The position numbers and the translations under genes were made by a program. The notes beneath the pieces were generated by a model, which worked only from the letters and a program-made list of their open reading frames with translations, searched no databases and was not told the origin of the DNA. A stretch of DNA of 64,000 bases from Erigeron canadensis (Eukaryota > Streptophyta > Magnoliopsida > Asterales > Asteraceae): positions 18,538,735 to 18,602,734 of the forward strand of contig NC_057769.1 of NCBI RefSeq assembly GCF_010389155.1. Direction: 5' to 3'. Below, one piece after another: positions 47,643 through 59,130 of the stretch; the stretch's first letter is position 1; each line of letters starts with the position of its first letter.

Positions 47643-48638
47643 AATGTTGGATATATCATAATAATTTAGAATGTTTACTCAAACTTAGATGGTCATCTGT
47701 TTTAAGTTTTACTTTCTTCATGTTAAGAATAAATGGGTTGTAATCATGTAGGACTTATTTTGATTATTTTGAGTTTCTAATGTCTAAGTTTTAATTATAT
47801 TATCAAAGACTTGTTTGTAATGTGTCTAAGTTCTAATGTCTATATAGATACATTTCTTTTTTAGTAAATGCAATTAAACAATTTACATTGATAATTTGAA
47901 ATGGCAAAGTAGATAGAGTAAATGCATAAGTAGTTTCTCAATTTACTTTATTTATTATTTGAATTTTTTTCAAAATTGTATCTATAAAAATTATCCTAAT
48001 GTGGTTCATCATTTCAAAATTGTATCTATAAAAAAGTTTACATGCCTATGTCAGTAATTTACATGTATATAACGACCAAAAACACTTGTTGCATAAAAAC
48101 AATTGGTTACCTGTATCAGTTTGTTGGCTTTTTCCATAATCTACTTTAATTTAAGGTCCATACATATCTAAATAGTTTGGTTGTAATCCTGTACAACTAA
48201 CCTTTATCTAAATAGTTTTGTTGTAATCCTGTACACTAATGTTTCCAATTTATTTAGCCAAAGGCTTTTGGATAGCAACAACACCTACAATTCACCTAGA
48301 GATGGTTACATGCGCAAGATATGTTTCCAGAAACTGATACATTTATTACACTTGTTGTTACAGAGAGCACATATTTATGAAATTCCCAGAATATTCGAAA
48401 TTCTATAATACTCAGAAATTCACATAATATTCAGGAATTCAAAGCACACATTTAACTTGCTGCAAAGTGAAAACAGAATACCCAACACATTCCACTTTTT
48501 TGAATGAGCCTTTCGTTGATATCTGAAAGTCGTCAAACTTCATTTCAAGTAAATAAACCAATATTTCAGACAAATAAATAAACTCTTTCAAAACAATCCA
48601 AAAACAATATCTCAGACAAATAATCAACTCAATTTATT
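47643..48638. other. Intergenic stretch between convergent copy 3 and FAR1 gene
   Basis: AT-rich, with a short direct repeat (CTAAATAGTTTTGTTGTAAT-like at 48165 and 48205). I see no gene. Confidence 0.4.
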
Positions 48639-50721
48639 TTACTTCTTTTTAAATCTTTGAAGAGTTTCTGCAATCGCTTTAGCCTTTTCTTCTTCTAGTT
48701 TCTTCTTTGCACAGTTTCTTTTGTCATGATTCGTCATTAAGCCACAATTTGCACATTTTCTCTTTGGCTTGGCGTGCTCTTCCATTGCGATTTCCTTTGA
48801 ACTTTTCAAACTTGAATCTGAATGACTCCCCTTATAACATACAACTGCAGGATTTTCAACTTCCCTTGTTTCAGGCTGTTGAACACCTAGGAAATCCAGA
48901 ATAACTTCCTTTGTTTTCTTTGTTCTGGAAGTTGAAACATTATCTTCAATCTTGTCTTTCAATTCTCTAACTGTCTTAACAAAATCAGAAAGTTTTGGTA
49001 TATCTTTTGATAATATGCTGACACAATTCTCTACAATGAAATGCAACTCATTAGCAAGCTTGTCACATTTTTCACTCGACTCACCGAACCTTTTTCTTCT
49101 TGTACGCATTCCTGGTGGTATTAAATCCTTTCTCCACCTTCTAAGAATGTATTTTTCTGGAATTTCTTGAATATCATTTGCTTCATACAAAATATGTGCC
49201 GACATAAGAATCCATAACGTTCAAAAGTTAAGCAACTGCATTTAATAGTATCTTCATCTTTGTTGAGTAAAACCTTAAAAGAAAAAAATAGTAAATCAGC
49301 CTAATTAACAAGTAAATAAAAAACAATATATTAATAAATATTTTTAGATATTGATGCACCTTAAATGTGTATATCATTTTCAGAGTTGTAGTTCCAGATG
49401 TGCAAGCAGTATGTCGTTTTGCATTTTTTGTTGATTCCTTAATTCCATCTTCGGGGTCTTCTTCGTGCACAGTTACTATATCTTCAACAATATCTTCATC
49501 CTCATATTCTTTTCTTTTCTTATTTCTTGGAGGTTTTTTCTCTGGTTTCTTGTTGATCTCTCTGTTCTCTTTAATAATAATTACTTCATTACTTCCTTCA
49601 TTAGAAACACTTATCTGAGAACAATTATAAAGACATTGTTTTATCTCTTCTTGAACCAACAGAAATATTGTCCGTGTGTACAACTTGGAAGCCTGCCTTT
49701 CAAAATTCAATGCAGTCATAATTCTTGGCTTCTTGTTGTGTGATTGATGATCTAAAATTTCCAATCTATATCCTTGCCTCTCCATTGCAGATTCATAAGA
49801 CATCATAAAATGTACCAATGTGGCATAAGGGTTTGTGAAATTCTTAAAAAAAGAGTTCTCACTTTCAGATCGAGAAGTCGTTCTCATTAGACCTGGCATT
49901 GCCAATTCTCGAAAGTATGCTGGTATCCATGAGTTTCTTATCTCATACATGTGTTTAAACCATGCATCATCTTCCAAGTTAAACTCTTTCGTTATCTCTT
50001 TCCATTTCCTCTCAAACCTTTCTGGACTTATTGATACATCCCAAACAATTTGGTTAAATTTCTTTTTGAAATCAGTGTTTTCAAAAATCCTTTTGCTAAC
50101 TTTTGAAGATAGCTTTTGAGTTATATGCCACATACACAGTCTATGTCGTGAATCTGGGAAAACTGTTGCAATTGCCTTCTTCATTGATACATCTTGGTCA
50201 GTCACAACCATCCTAGGTTGTTCAACAAATGCACCTAAGAATGCCCTCAGTAACCATTCATAAGATTCCGCTGTTTCGTTGATTATCATTCCTGCTCCAA
50301 TAGAAACTGTCTTCTTGTGGTTGTCTATGGCTGTAAAAGGTACGAATATCATATTGTACCTGAAATTGTAGGTTTCATATAGTTAGTTAATTAATGTACA
50401 CAAACTTTAAACAATCTATTAGTTACGCATGAGTAAATAAAGCTATACTGCTGGTTATGTCAGTTACACATGTGTAACTTGAACAACTTAGTGCATGAGT
50501 AAATCAAATTTATACTTCACTTAATATCACTGTTTCATTGCTTTCCCATGTGTAATTTTATAAACTTAGTGTATAAGACAAGTGAAAAAAAATTATTAAC
50601 AAATGTATAATAAAACAAAAGTACCTGTTAGTTCTGTATGTGGCATCGAATGAGATGATATCTCCAAATTCTATGTAATTCTGTCTCGCAATCTCATCAG
50701 CCCAAAATAATCCAGCAAGCT

Positions 50722-53362
50722 TGTAACACCCCGCTAAAGCGGAATATACGGGATGCACGGACAAGTACAAATGCTCACAGTACAAGTTCAACACAGCCAT
50801 TACGATTAATCAAAGATCAAGAGTACAATGTCGTTACAAATCATAATTAAGTCTAGAACAAAAGTACAACGTTATTACAGCTTATAATCAAAATTGGATT
50901 AGGCAATGTTCATAAGACAGAACAAATGTCTTTCAGAACAGAACTTGAACTGGAATAGCAATAAGGTCTTCGGAGCTCCTGAACTTGAACGCACGAACCG
51001 TCACCAAAGGAATGAGCTTAGAACGGAAGACTCTTATGCTAAGATCTAGAACCTAGCCTGAAAAGCATGTAAGTTCAAAGGTCAACTACAAAAGTAGTTG
51101 GTGAGATTCACATAAAGTACTTTATAAGTATACATAAGTCTGATATGTATAAAAGTCTAGTCAAAAGTCTGTATGCCTGTCAAAAGTACCTTGCTGTAAT
51201 AACAGTAGATTAGAGTCCGTAATGTACTTAATATGTATGTCTATTATTACTGCTAATCCGCTTGGCCATAACGAGCTATGATGATTCAGGGAACTCATGC
51301 AATCAGATAGTATATAAGTACAAACTAGGTCAGAACCGGTGACCAGAGCACGTGATCAGAACAGGTGACCAATAAGTCTAGGTAATATGCATTCTCCTGT
51401 CTTAAGGAGAATGAGGATGGGCCTACCCTAACAGCGCTGTCCATATACCTACGGTCCATTCCCAGAATTGGTGGGAGATGAATTGATAGCAGTAAGTCTT
51501 AGGCCTCATACATAAAATAAATACGTAACAGTATGTATTCAAGATCCTGCCCATTCAAGATCTAGAAAACACAAGTATCATAACATAAATAGTCTGTCTG
51601 TACGTAAATAGTCTGTCTGAAAGTAGTCTGTCTGTACATAAATAGTCTGTCTGAAAATAGTCTGTCTGTACATAAATAGTCTGTCTGTCTCAAGATAGTA
51701 CGTAGTACAGTCAAGAAAATATATATATATAAGTCTGTATATATATATAAGTACAAAATAGTTTTCATGCTTTTCAGTCCCCGATAAAGAACTTTAAATA
51801 TATACGAAAGGGGGAATAAGTGAACTCACAGTGATCTGGTACAATATAGAGAACTAGTACAGTGAACAAATACAAAGATAGATAAGTATACCCAATTACG
51901 CCTTGCCGAACTCCTATGCACATAATAACCATATAGAAGTACATATATTAGTCTAAGTGATTATTCAAATCACAAATGTCCTTGACGAACTGATGATTTG
52001 GTCCTTTGAACGTTTTGACTCAAAATAGTTTTAACTGAACTTTACGTACATGAACTGAATTGTACGAATTTAGACCTTAAATTCGTTGACATGGACTGGT
52101 ACGAAGTTGAGCCTTAACTTCGCATGATCTGGACATCTTCGCATGAATTAGACTTTACTAAGTTGGACCGTAAGATCGTATGAACTTGGCCCTGCGAACT
52201 TAGACCCTAAGTGCTTTGAACCGTACGAACTTAACTGTTATATTCACATGAATTGTTAGACGAAGTTGACTCTATTTTCGCATGAACCCCTTAAACGAAT
52301 TTGTCTTTCATTTTCGTATGATCTGAACTGGTACAAAAATGGCCCCTAAATTCGCAAGCACTATTAAGTTCGTTTAATGACAGTAACAATTGGAATTTCA
52401 TTTATGAAAACGAATTTAAAATTCGTTTGGAGAGAAACGAACATTATTTTCGTTGGAAGAAACTTAGACTGAACTTCGGGTGAGGGGAAATGGGCTTATA
52501 ACTTCGTTTGGAAGGAAGAAATGGGCTTTAAGTTCGTTACAATGGAAAACGAACATGAAATTCGTTTGGGCTCAATATTGAACGAAGTTATTTGTTAAAT
52601 TCATATGGTGTGGATCTAAACTTAAGCTAATTTCGTTTTGAACATGATAATTTCGTTTGATGTTACAGGCATACGAACATAAGACTGAACTTAACAAAAA
52701 TCACGGGTTTTGAAGATTAAGACATGTTACGACCCAAATTTGATCACAAGACAGTTACTAGACTTATTTAAACATAAACCCATTAACTTTTGACACGATT
52801 TTGACGACAAAATGACCAAATCATCAAGGACACAAGTCTAAAAAGTTTACTTTTAATTTGATCAAGACTCAAAAGTTGTTGTTGTTACCTCAAAACCGAT
52901 TTCAGAAACACGTTTTGATGATTACAAGAAAGCTAATGATATCAATGATTTCACCCAAACCAACCAAAATCAGGAGATGATTTATGTGTGTTTTAAGGTG
53001 TGGAGAGTGTGTGAAGAGAGGTAGGGGATGATGAATAGTAAACTTTTAGGGTTTTACACTTTCTATTTATACCTTACCATAAAAATGACATTTCACAACT
53101 ACAAGGACCATTTTGCAATTAATTTAGGCTGAACTCTTTTATGAACTTTTAACATTTACGAACCGAACATATTATATTATTGCACGTAATCACGAACTCG
53201 TCGTACAATATTAATATTTAGATCAATTTGAAGTTCACATAAGCACATAATGAACATCTAAAGTACGTCTATAACTCATATAAATTAGACTGTCTGGCCG
53301 ATCTGGTGGCATATGTACGTTTTTAAGAACTTAAATAGAACATTTCTGGGACGGTTGTTACA
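50722..53362 (-). mobile_element. Solo LTR 3 (2641 bp) in the FAR1 gene
   Basis: On the plus strand it runs TGTAACACCCC...GGTTGTTACA with perfect 5-bp repeats AAGCT (50717-50721 and 53363-53367). In element orientation the 3' end is GGGGTGTTACA, as in solo LTRs 1 and 2, which fixes the strand. The shared motif CTCACCAACTACTTTTGTAG...CTTTTCAGG is on the minus strand at 51106-51058. No internal domains are visible. An array of short hairpins lies at 52040-52640. Confidence 0.85.
52040..52640. repeat. Array of short imperfect inverted repeats built on ACGAA/TTCGT
   Basis: Roughly a dozen units about 40 bp long pair ACGAA(T/G)TT with AA(T/C)TTCG(T/C), for example TACGAATTTAGACCTTAAAT followed by TCGT, or TACGAAGTTGAGCCTTAACT followed by TCG. 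The spacer often contains GACC, GAGCC or GGGC. It lies wholly inside solo LTR 3. Confidence 0.75.
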
Positions 53363-54119
53363 AAGCTCATTGTTGTTCACCTTATATTTATAAAAAAACC
53401 CGGAACACAATCCTTTCGGTTATTCATCTTATTTATTAGCATTTGAGAGTCATCTGAACCAATTAAACAGTTTATTGCCATTTTATGGTTCTTAAAATCA
53501 ACAACTGTTCCATGTGTGTTTTTCTGAGATCCTACGAGGTTACTATAGATGTGATGAGCTCTAGTTGGTCCTATGTCGGAAGTTGAAACCTTCTGAATAA
53601 AATTTATTTCGGATATGCCCAGTTTTCTATGTTTCTTTGAAAGGCATCTATATTCTCCTGCATTCATCTCGTGATTGTGTTTCTCTACAAATTCTGTTAA
53701 CTCATATTTTCCGTTGTGTTCAACAATCTTGAAAAAAACATGAGCTTTGCAACCTGTAACCATTGTTGATGATCTACGTTCTCTTTCTTCTGAATTTAAT
53801 GTATCCATACTAACATCTGGACTCTTTCCAGATTTACTACACCAAATGTACTTGGTTTTAACCTTACCACTTTTTGACCTTCCTTGGGTTGATAGTTTGG
53901 TATCAAATCCAGCTTCATAGGCATACTTTTCGTACATTTGTATAGCTTCTTCTATAGTCTTAAATATAGTACCCTTGACTGGTTTCAAATTGTCATCTAC
54001 TATTGGTGTGCACGAATCATCATCGTAAAGTTCTTCTGTTCTACTTGTATATAAATTAGTGTTTGAGATGCTAAAAGAACCTATATGAAAATGTAACAAA
54101 AAACACACATATGAAAATA

Positions 54120-54590
54120 TATTTATAAATTATAGATATATCTACATTAGTAGTATGCATTACACATGTGTAACTTATAGCTAAATAACTGACATTAGAT
54201 AACTTACACATGTGTAACTTGCTTAATAGTTGAATGTCAAATATCAGACTCCTACATTAGTATTATGGATTACATATGTGTAACTTATAGCTAAAAGTAT
54301 ACTCAAATGCTTTATAATTTTATTAAATCAGGATCAAATTTAATTGATGTATCATAAAAACTATCTAAAAAAATGTATCATAAAAAAAAAGTACACTCAA
54401 ATGCTTTATAATTTTATTAAATCAGGATCAAATTTAAAAGTACACTCAAATGCTTTATAATTTAATTGATGTATCATAAAAAAATGTATTATAAAAACTA
54501 TCTAACTAGAAATAAAATAAACAATTATTGTATGATATTCGAGAATAATATAAATTAGAAATGAAAAAATAGAAAAAATTACTTGATTCA
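54120..54590. repeat. Locally duplicated intron 1 of the FAR1 gene
   Basis: The block ACTCAAATGCTTTATAATTT recurs three times (near 54300, 54396 and 54446) with ATTAAATCAGGATCAAATTT and GATGTATCATAAAAA between. Two exact 14-bp palindromes and one variant lie at its start. Confidence 0.75.
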
Positions 54591-54653
54591 GCTGGTGCGT
54601 TATTAGCAGTTGAATCGACATCTTCATCAACATTTGCATTCTGATTTGTCTCC

Positions 54654-55084
54654 ATACAATTTAGATCGGAAAATTAATTTAGGGTTTTCTGGAAAATTGA
54701 AATCTAAAAATTTTTATTTAAATGGAATTAAAGGGAAAAGAATGTTCGTTTTAGGCCAAACATTGTAGACGGTTGTTTAATTTGTTGTTAGATGTCGGCA
54801 TGCTGTCAGAATTAGCGGCCTTCACGGTAGATTGGATTGCCGTCAAGAACGGAGATGATGGTTGTAGAAGAAAGAGTCGTCGTTGCGGTTTATATAGGTA
54901 GGATGAAAATAATGTTGGTTTTCCTATTTTACCCCTCTGCGTTCTTTTTTTTTTATCTACAGACTTGATGATCAGACGGTCCAGGATTATCCCCTTGTAC
55001 TATTTTGGTTGGTTGTTTCCCATATAACCCGCCCATATATATATATATATATATATATTTATTGGTAGATGGTTTGTTTTCATT
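54654..55084. other. Upstream region of the FAR1 gene and edge of the inserted block
   Basis: It contains a less AT-rich stretch (54780-54900) and a (TA)n microsatellite at about 55028-55060. Homology to the DUF724 locus starts at 55085, so the right boundary of the 50-kb foreign block lies here. I found no clear terminal inverted repeat. Confidence 0.45.
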
Positions 55085-57060
55085 AAATGTAATAACTGAA
55101 TAATGACATTGTTTTCGAGATTCTCATTTATGCAGTATATGAAAATTGGTTCATTTTCCATATATACAGTCTAATAGACAATATGTACTAAAGAAAGCGG
55201 AACAAAGTTTATAGCTAGTTTGTCATTGCCAAAGAACTCCTGAGCCAAATCTTGATAACTTATTGGACACTTTTTTTAACGATTAGATACAGATAGTTAT
55301 AACTTATAAGTTCAGACTTTTCAAAAAAAATAACTTATAAGTTCAGGTATTTTATTGTTTGATTTATTTCTTGTTTCAAACAGGAAACTTGTGAGGCAGA
55401 GGATGGCAACCCTGTGCAGAAAAGGAAGAGAGGAAGATCACCAATATTAGAAGCTAAGAGACCAAAAGCTTTACAAAAAGGTACAAGATTAAATGACAGA
55501 TTAAAACTTGACGAATGGGGCTGATACAACTTACCGTTCTTGCATTTAAAATTATAATTACAAAACTATACGTATATTAATAACCCAACTTTAGACTAAT
55601 ATAATTTCAGTTGCTGTAAAAACTTGACTCCTGACCATGTTATATATACTTTCTTCAACTGTTTCCTTTTTAACTAGTTTATTTCATTTTATCCATATTA
55701 CTCGTGAGCAATTTATTGTTCCTTGAATCTACCTATTTTCACTTGAATTTGTTAAAATTGTCCTCTCTAGCTTGGTTTTAAAAGGCGATAGGCGCACAAA
55801 AGCGATAGGGTCCATTTCGGAAGCACTAAGCGCAAAAGCGGCGAGCTTTTCGTACGCGAGGCGCACACTTATGAAAAAAATCATAAATTATCTATATAGT
55901 ATCTACAACACATAAAATACCAAAACACCATCAGTAAAATACTCGTTTGAGTCCGACTTTGATCAAATTTGGTTTTTGAAAAGAAACTCTCAAAAGATTG
56001 TTGGTCTTGTCGAGGAAAAAGAGAGAAGAGATCAATCTTGTTGAGAAAGAAGAGGTAAGAAAAAAAGATTTACTTATTTATAAAAAAAATCATCTTGTGT
56101 ACAAAAAGCTCACGCTTTTTAGTGCCTGGGTCTGACAAAACAACCCAAAAAGCGAGCGCTTTTTGTACACCCTACACCTTGGGTACCAAAAAGCTCTAAG
56201 GCTTGCGCCGCTAAGGGCGCGCTTTTTAAAACCAAGCTCTCTAGCTGAATCATATATTTCTCTACATATAGGGATTGTCATGAGTGATGGTAACTCTTTC
56301 TAATTTTGAATTTTCCCTTTGCTGAAGGCATTATACTTTTTCACGTGGACTGGGACTGGTCCATTGGATAATGAGTCAAAACATGTTTGGGATGTAATGT
56401 GTTGAATATCGAGGCTAAGGTCGGGTTTACTTAAAATTACTTTCTAGTTCACGGTTATTACTTCTAATAACAAACCTAACCTTAGTTTGATTAGAAAACA
56501 ACATCTTTAGAACAAGAATCTGGATTCTTTGATTAAAGTTATATTAAGGAGGTTGCATGCGATAACAGTACAATGCATGCGACTTTGAACTTCTTTGTCC
56601 CATTTGACCATTCATTACAAACTAATTGTATTTTATTTAGAGATTAGCGCTGAGACCATCTTTATTCGTGAGACCACTCATGACCATCAGCTTTATTATT
56701 TCATTTATTTGTAGCAATCATGACCATCCATTTTACTCATGACCATATGTGACCAACTTTCAATATCTTTATTGTTCCATTTTACTCTAAAGCTATACTT
56801 AGTAAACAATGAGGACCATTCATGAAAATAATATGACTACGTCTTATGAAAAATATGGTCTTGGTGATTATTTTCTTATTTGAGTTTGCCTGGATTTAAA
56901 TGACTACATCTTTTAAATAAATATAATCTTGGTGATTTCTCTTAATTATACCAATCCGAGTTAATACACAATCTCAAACGACCCATGCCACTAATAAGTA
57001 AATGGGTCATAATTTCCAAATTTAGTTGTGACCAATGTGCTTAAGACTTGTAGTCCTTGG
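55085..57060 (+). repeat. Segmental duplication, right copy (pairs with 4020-5345)
   Basis: Collinear with the left copy across intron, exon and intron. Extra material relative to the left copy is the MITE 55771-56236 and about 340 bp between the ACTTTCTA at about 56440 and GTAAACAATGAGGACCAT at about 56805. Confidence 0.85.
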
Positions 57061-58321
57061 CATTATCTACGATGTAAATATTCATATTAAGTTATGGTTG
57101 ACGTAAATATATTCAACTAACATAGAGTAGTGTAAAAAAAACATTTGTGGTTGAAAATCCTTAGTAGTAAGATGCATGTAAATACTAAAGATGCATTTGA
57201 GTAATAATTAAGATGCATGTTACCATTAACATAAAATGTTGATATGGAAAGAAATAGTTAAAAATGTATGTTTTCTTCTCGAAACTGCATGTTAGTAATA
57301 TATAAGCTGTGTATTAGTGTTTCGCACACTTCCCATTTCAAGGGGATTCGCACAGTAAACTGGTACTCCAACACTTATTCCGGATATCGTGATCTTGGAT
57401 CCAGGTTTCCACTTTCCTGTTTTCGGAACTGCGAGTCAATATGCAGTGTTCGTTCAAGATATATATAAATTTATTATATCTGAATGATATGATGAGTGCT
57501 ACGAATAAATGATTTAGGAGGTAGTATCCCTTGACAATTGCCGTTTGGTGGCTTTCGACCCATCTCATTTGTAGCTGAGCTTTTCATAAATAATCGTTTT
57601 CAGAATAACCCAAATTGACGGGTTCTGAAGTAAGTGGGCAGACCTCTGGTCCCAACAGAGAAACTAACAGTATATCTTTTTTTTTTTCTTATTTGTTTAT
57701 CTAGGAATTGAAGTTCATGTTCTAGACCTCCTGACCAACATGATGAACCAAGTGGTGCTCTGAATAACACCATTATGAACACCGAATATCAGAAAGTGTG
57801 GCCTTTTAGCAAGCAGTCTGCCATATGGGCTACTATCGAATCTTCGGAATCATATCGCCAACCACCTCAAAAGCCACACTGTTCGCCTCTGAAGAAAGTT
57901 AAAGCTGATTATCGTGAAGGTTTAGCTATCTCGACATTTGAAAATTTGTAAAGATACAATTGACTGATCCTGTTGACATAATCACGGACAGTTTTGAAAC
58001 TTTAGTTAACTTGGAGACGCATGGGTTTGATGTGGGTGTTGTTCGAGCTCGCTTAAAAGAATTGCTGTCTCGGAAAGAGAAAGTAGGTCAGCTCAGGGAT
58101 ATGGTGAAAAACTATGAGGAAAAATTTGAAAAGTGTAAGGAGGAGATGAATCAACTTGAAGTGAGGATTAAGAAGTTGCAAATGAAGATGGAGCAGAATG
58201 TGATGATGAAGAACAATAAGAATGAGAAAGTTATGTCGTTGCAATCAAAGTTGCATCATCTTTCTAAACAGATTATAGACTGTGAGCATGCTTTTAAAAA
58301 TATTGCAGCCACCCCTTTATA
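55384..58321 (+). pseudogene. DUF724-domain gene, 3' part (right copy), with a one-base frameshift
   Basis: Exon 55384-55481 encodes EDGNPVQKRKRGRSPILEAK, a basic, nuclear-signal-like piece, ending at a GT donor. The last exon (about 57713-58321) encodes the DUF724 domain: VWPFSKQSAIWATIESSESY, PQKPHCSPL, REGLAI, then ITDSFETLVNLETHGFDV, VRARLKELLSRKEK, and a coiled-coil to the stop at 58319-58321. Between the two halves (about 57945) one base is missing in a T-run, so the frame shifts and hits a TAA. The N-terminal exons are not in the window. DUF724 proteins are plant-specific and mostly uncharacterised. The frameshift could be a sequencing error; the rest is well conserved. Confidence 0.8.
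55771..56236. mobile_element. 466-bp hAT-type MITE in a DUF724 intron
   Basis: Terminal inverted repeats CTTGGTTTTAAAAGGCG and CGCGCTTTTTAAAACCAAG are flanked by perfect 8-bp target duplications CTCTCTAG (55763-55770 and 56237-56244). The paralogous site near 4875 has only one, diverged, copy of the target, so the insertion is later than the duplication. The ends are GC-rich with repeated GGCGC/AAGCG motifs; no coding capacity. Confidence 0.9.
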
Positions 58322-58436
58322 AGTATGGTTTTCCTTATTTATTTATTTATATTTTTTTTTTTACTTCTTATCCAACTATGCTAAACTGATAATATGGTAA
58401 ACTTCTTGATCTTTGTTGTAGTGTTTTGGTACTATA

Positions 58437-59130
58437 TGTTAGAATATGATCACGTAAAATGAACGTATGTCCGGAAAGTATTTAAATCTACGGGGTCACA
58501 CCTCAACGTGAATGTAACTATAATTAATTAATATATTAAATGTAATTTATTGATTAATTTGATCACGAAAAACTAACGATGGTCCGTTAAAAGAGTTAAT
58601 AGTTAACGGTACTTAACTAACAGACTTAACGAAAGAGAGTTGGAATTAGGAAACAATTTGGAAAAACCCTCTAGAATGTTCTAGGGGGGGACGGTCGATC
58701 AAGGGGTTCCAAAACCCTAAACTTGGTCATCAAGTTTCCTAAACAGTATAAATAGAGACCTAATCTAATTGTTTTTCAACACACAATTCATTAGGTTTTC
58801 TAAAACCCTAAAAATCTCTTCTTCTCTCTCTCTTGGTTCGATCGACTTCAACAAAACAAAAGGGTTCCGGGGTTTTTGTTTGGTTCGAATTAAGGAGGTA
58901 GCAACAAAGGGTTGTTCGGTTCGAGATCAAGTACAAGCATACATACATTCCAACGTTATGTGTGCAATCGTAGAGAGGTTTAATTCAAACCTTCTTATAA
59001 AGGTTTCTTGCTTTATTCTCTCCAATTTAAGGTACACGTTTTCTATCTTGGTTAATTAATTAACTACATAGATTTAATATTTCGCTGCGTGCTTTGTGTT
59101 TTGATTTGATAATAGTTATATAACCTTACA
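58437..59130 (+). mobile_element. Probable copia solo LTR (694 bp)
   Basis: It starts TGTTAGAATATGATCACG, ends TATAACCTTACA, and is flanked by CTATA (58432-58436) and ATATA (59131-59135), one mismatch. A TATA box TATAAATA lies at 58746-58753, followed by a pyrimidine-rich leader. TTCGCTGCGTGCTTTG near the 3' end is typical of copia LTR ends. No PBS follows. Confidence 0.55.

Larger units (their letters stand above)
25682..54217. repeat. Dispersed 14-bp palindrome TTACACATGTGTAA, 12 exact copies
   Basis: Exact copies start at 25682, 28184, 28583, 30728, 34085, 37769, 40467, 46926, 46950, 50464, 54160 and 54204. Near copies with one or two changes lie at 25714, 28549, 30712, 34062 and 54270. 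All lie in introns, untranslated or intergenic parts of the three ULP1-like genes and the FAR1 gene. I saw none in 1-25 kb or 55-64 kb. The core CACATGTG is an E-box-type palindrome. The function is unknown. Confidence 0.9.
48639..54653 (-). pseudogene. FAR1/MULE transposase-family gene, broken by a solo LTR and frameshifts
   Basis: Exon 1 is 54653-54587 (METNQNANVDEDVDST). Exon 2 (54081-53363 plus 50721-50625) has the FAR1 zinc domain (GFDTKLSTQGRSK, GCKAHVFFKI, EKHNHEM), then AGLFWADEIARQNYIEFGD and the first catalytic Asp in SFDATYRTN. Exon 3 (50359-49360) has the MULE transposase core: AIDNHKKTVSIGAGMI, second Asp in VVTDQDVSMKKAI, CMWHITQKL, Glu in RSESENSFFKN. After an intron (49359-49274), exon 4 gives the SWIM finger CSCLTFERYGFLCRH, then IPEKYILRRWRKD and a CANCGLMTNHDKRNC knuckle. 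Lesions are the solo LTR at 50722-53362, a T-run frameshift near 53400 and a frameshift at about 49200. FAR1 genes are domesticated MULE transposases; this copy may be a transposon's own. Confidence 0.85.

Noticed and set aside
25682..54217. CRISPR-like array from regularly repeated palindromes
   Set aside because: The spacing ranges from 24 bp to several kb, there are no spacers of constant length, and this is a plant nuclear sequence.
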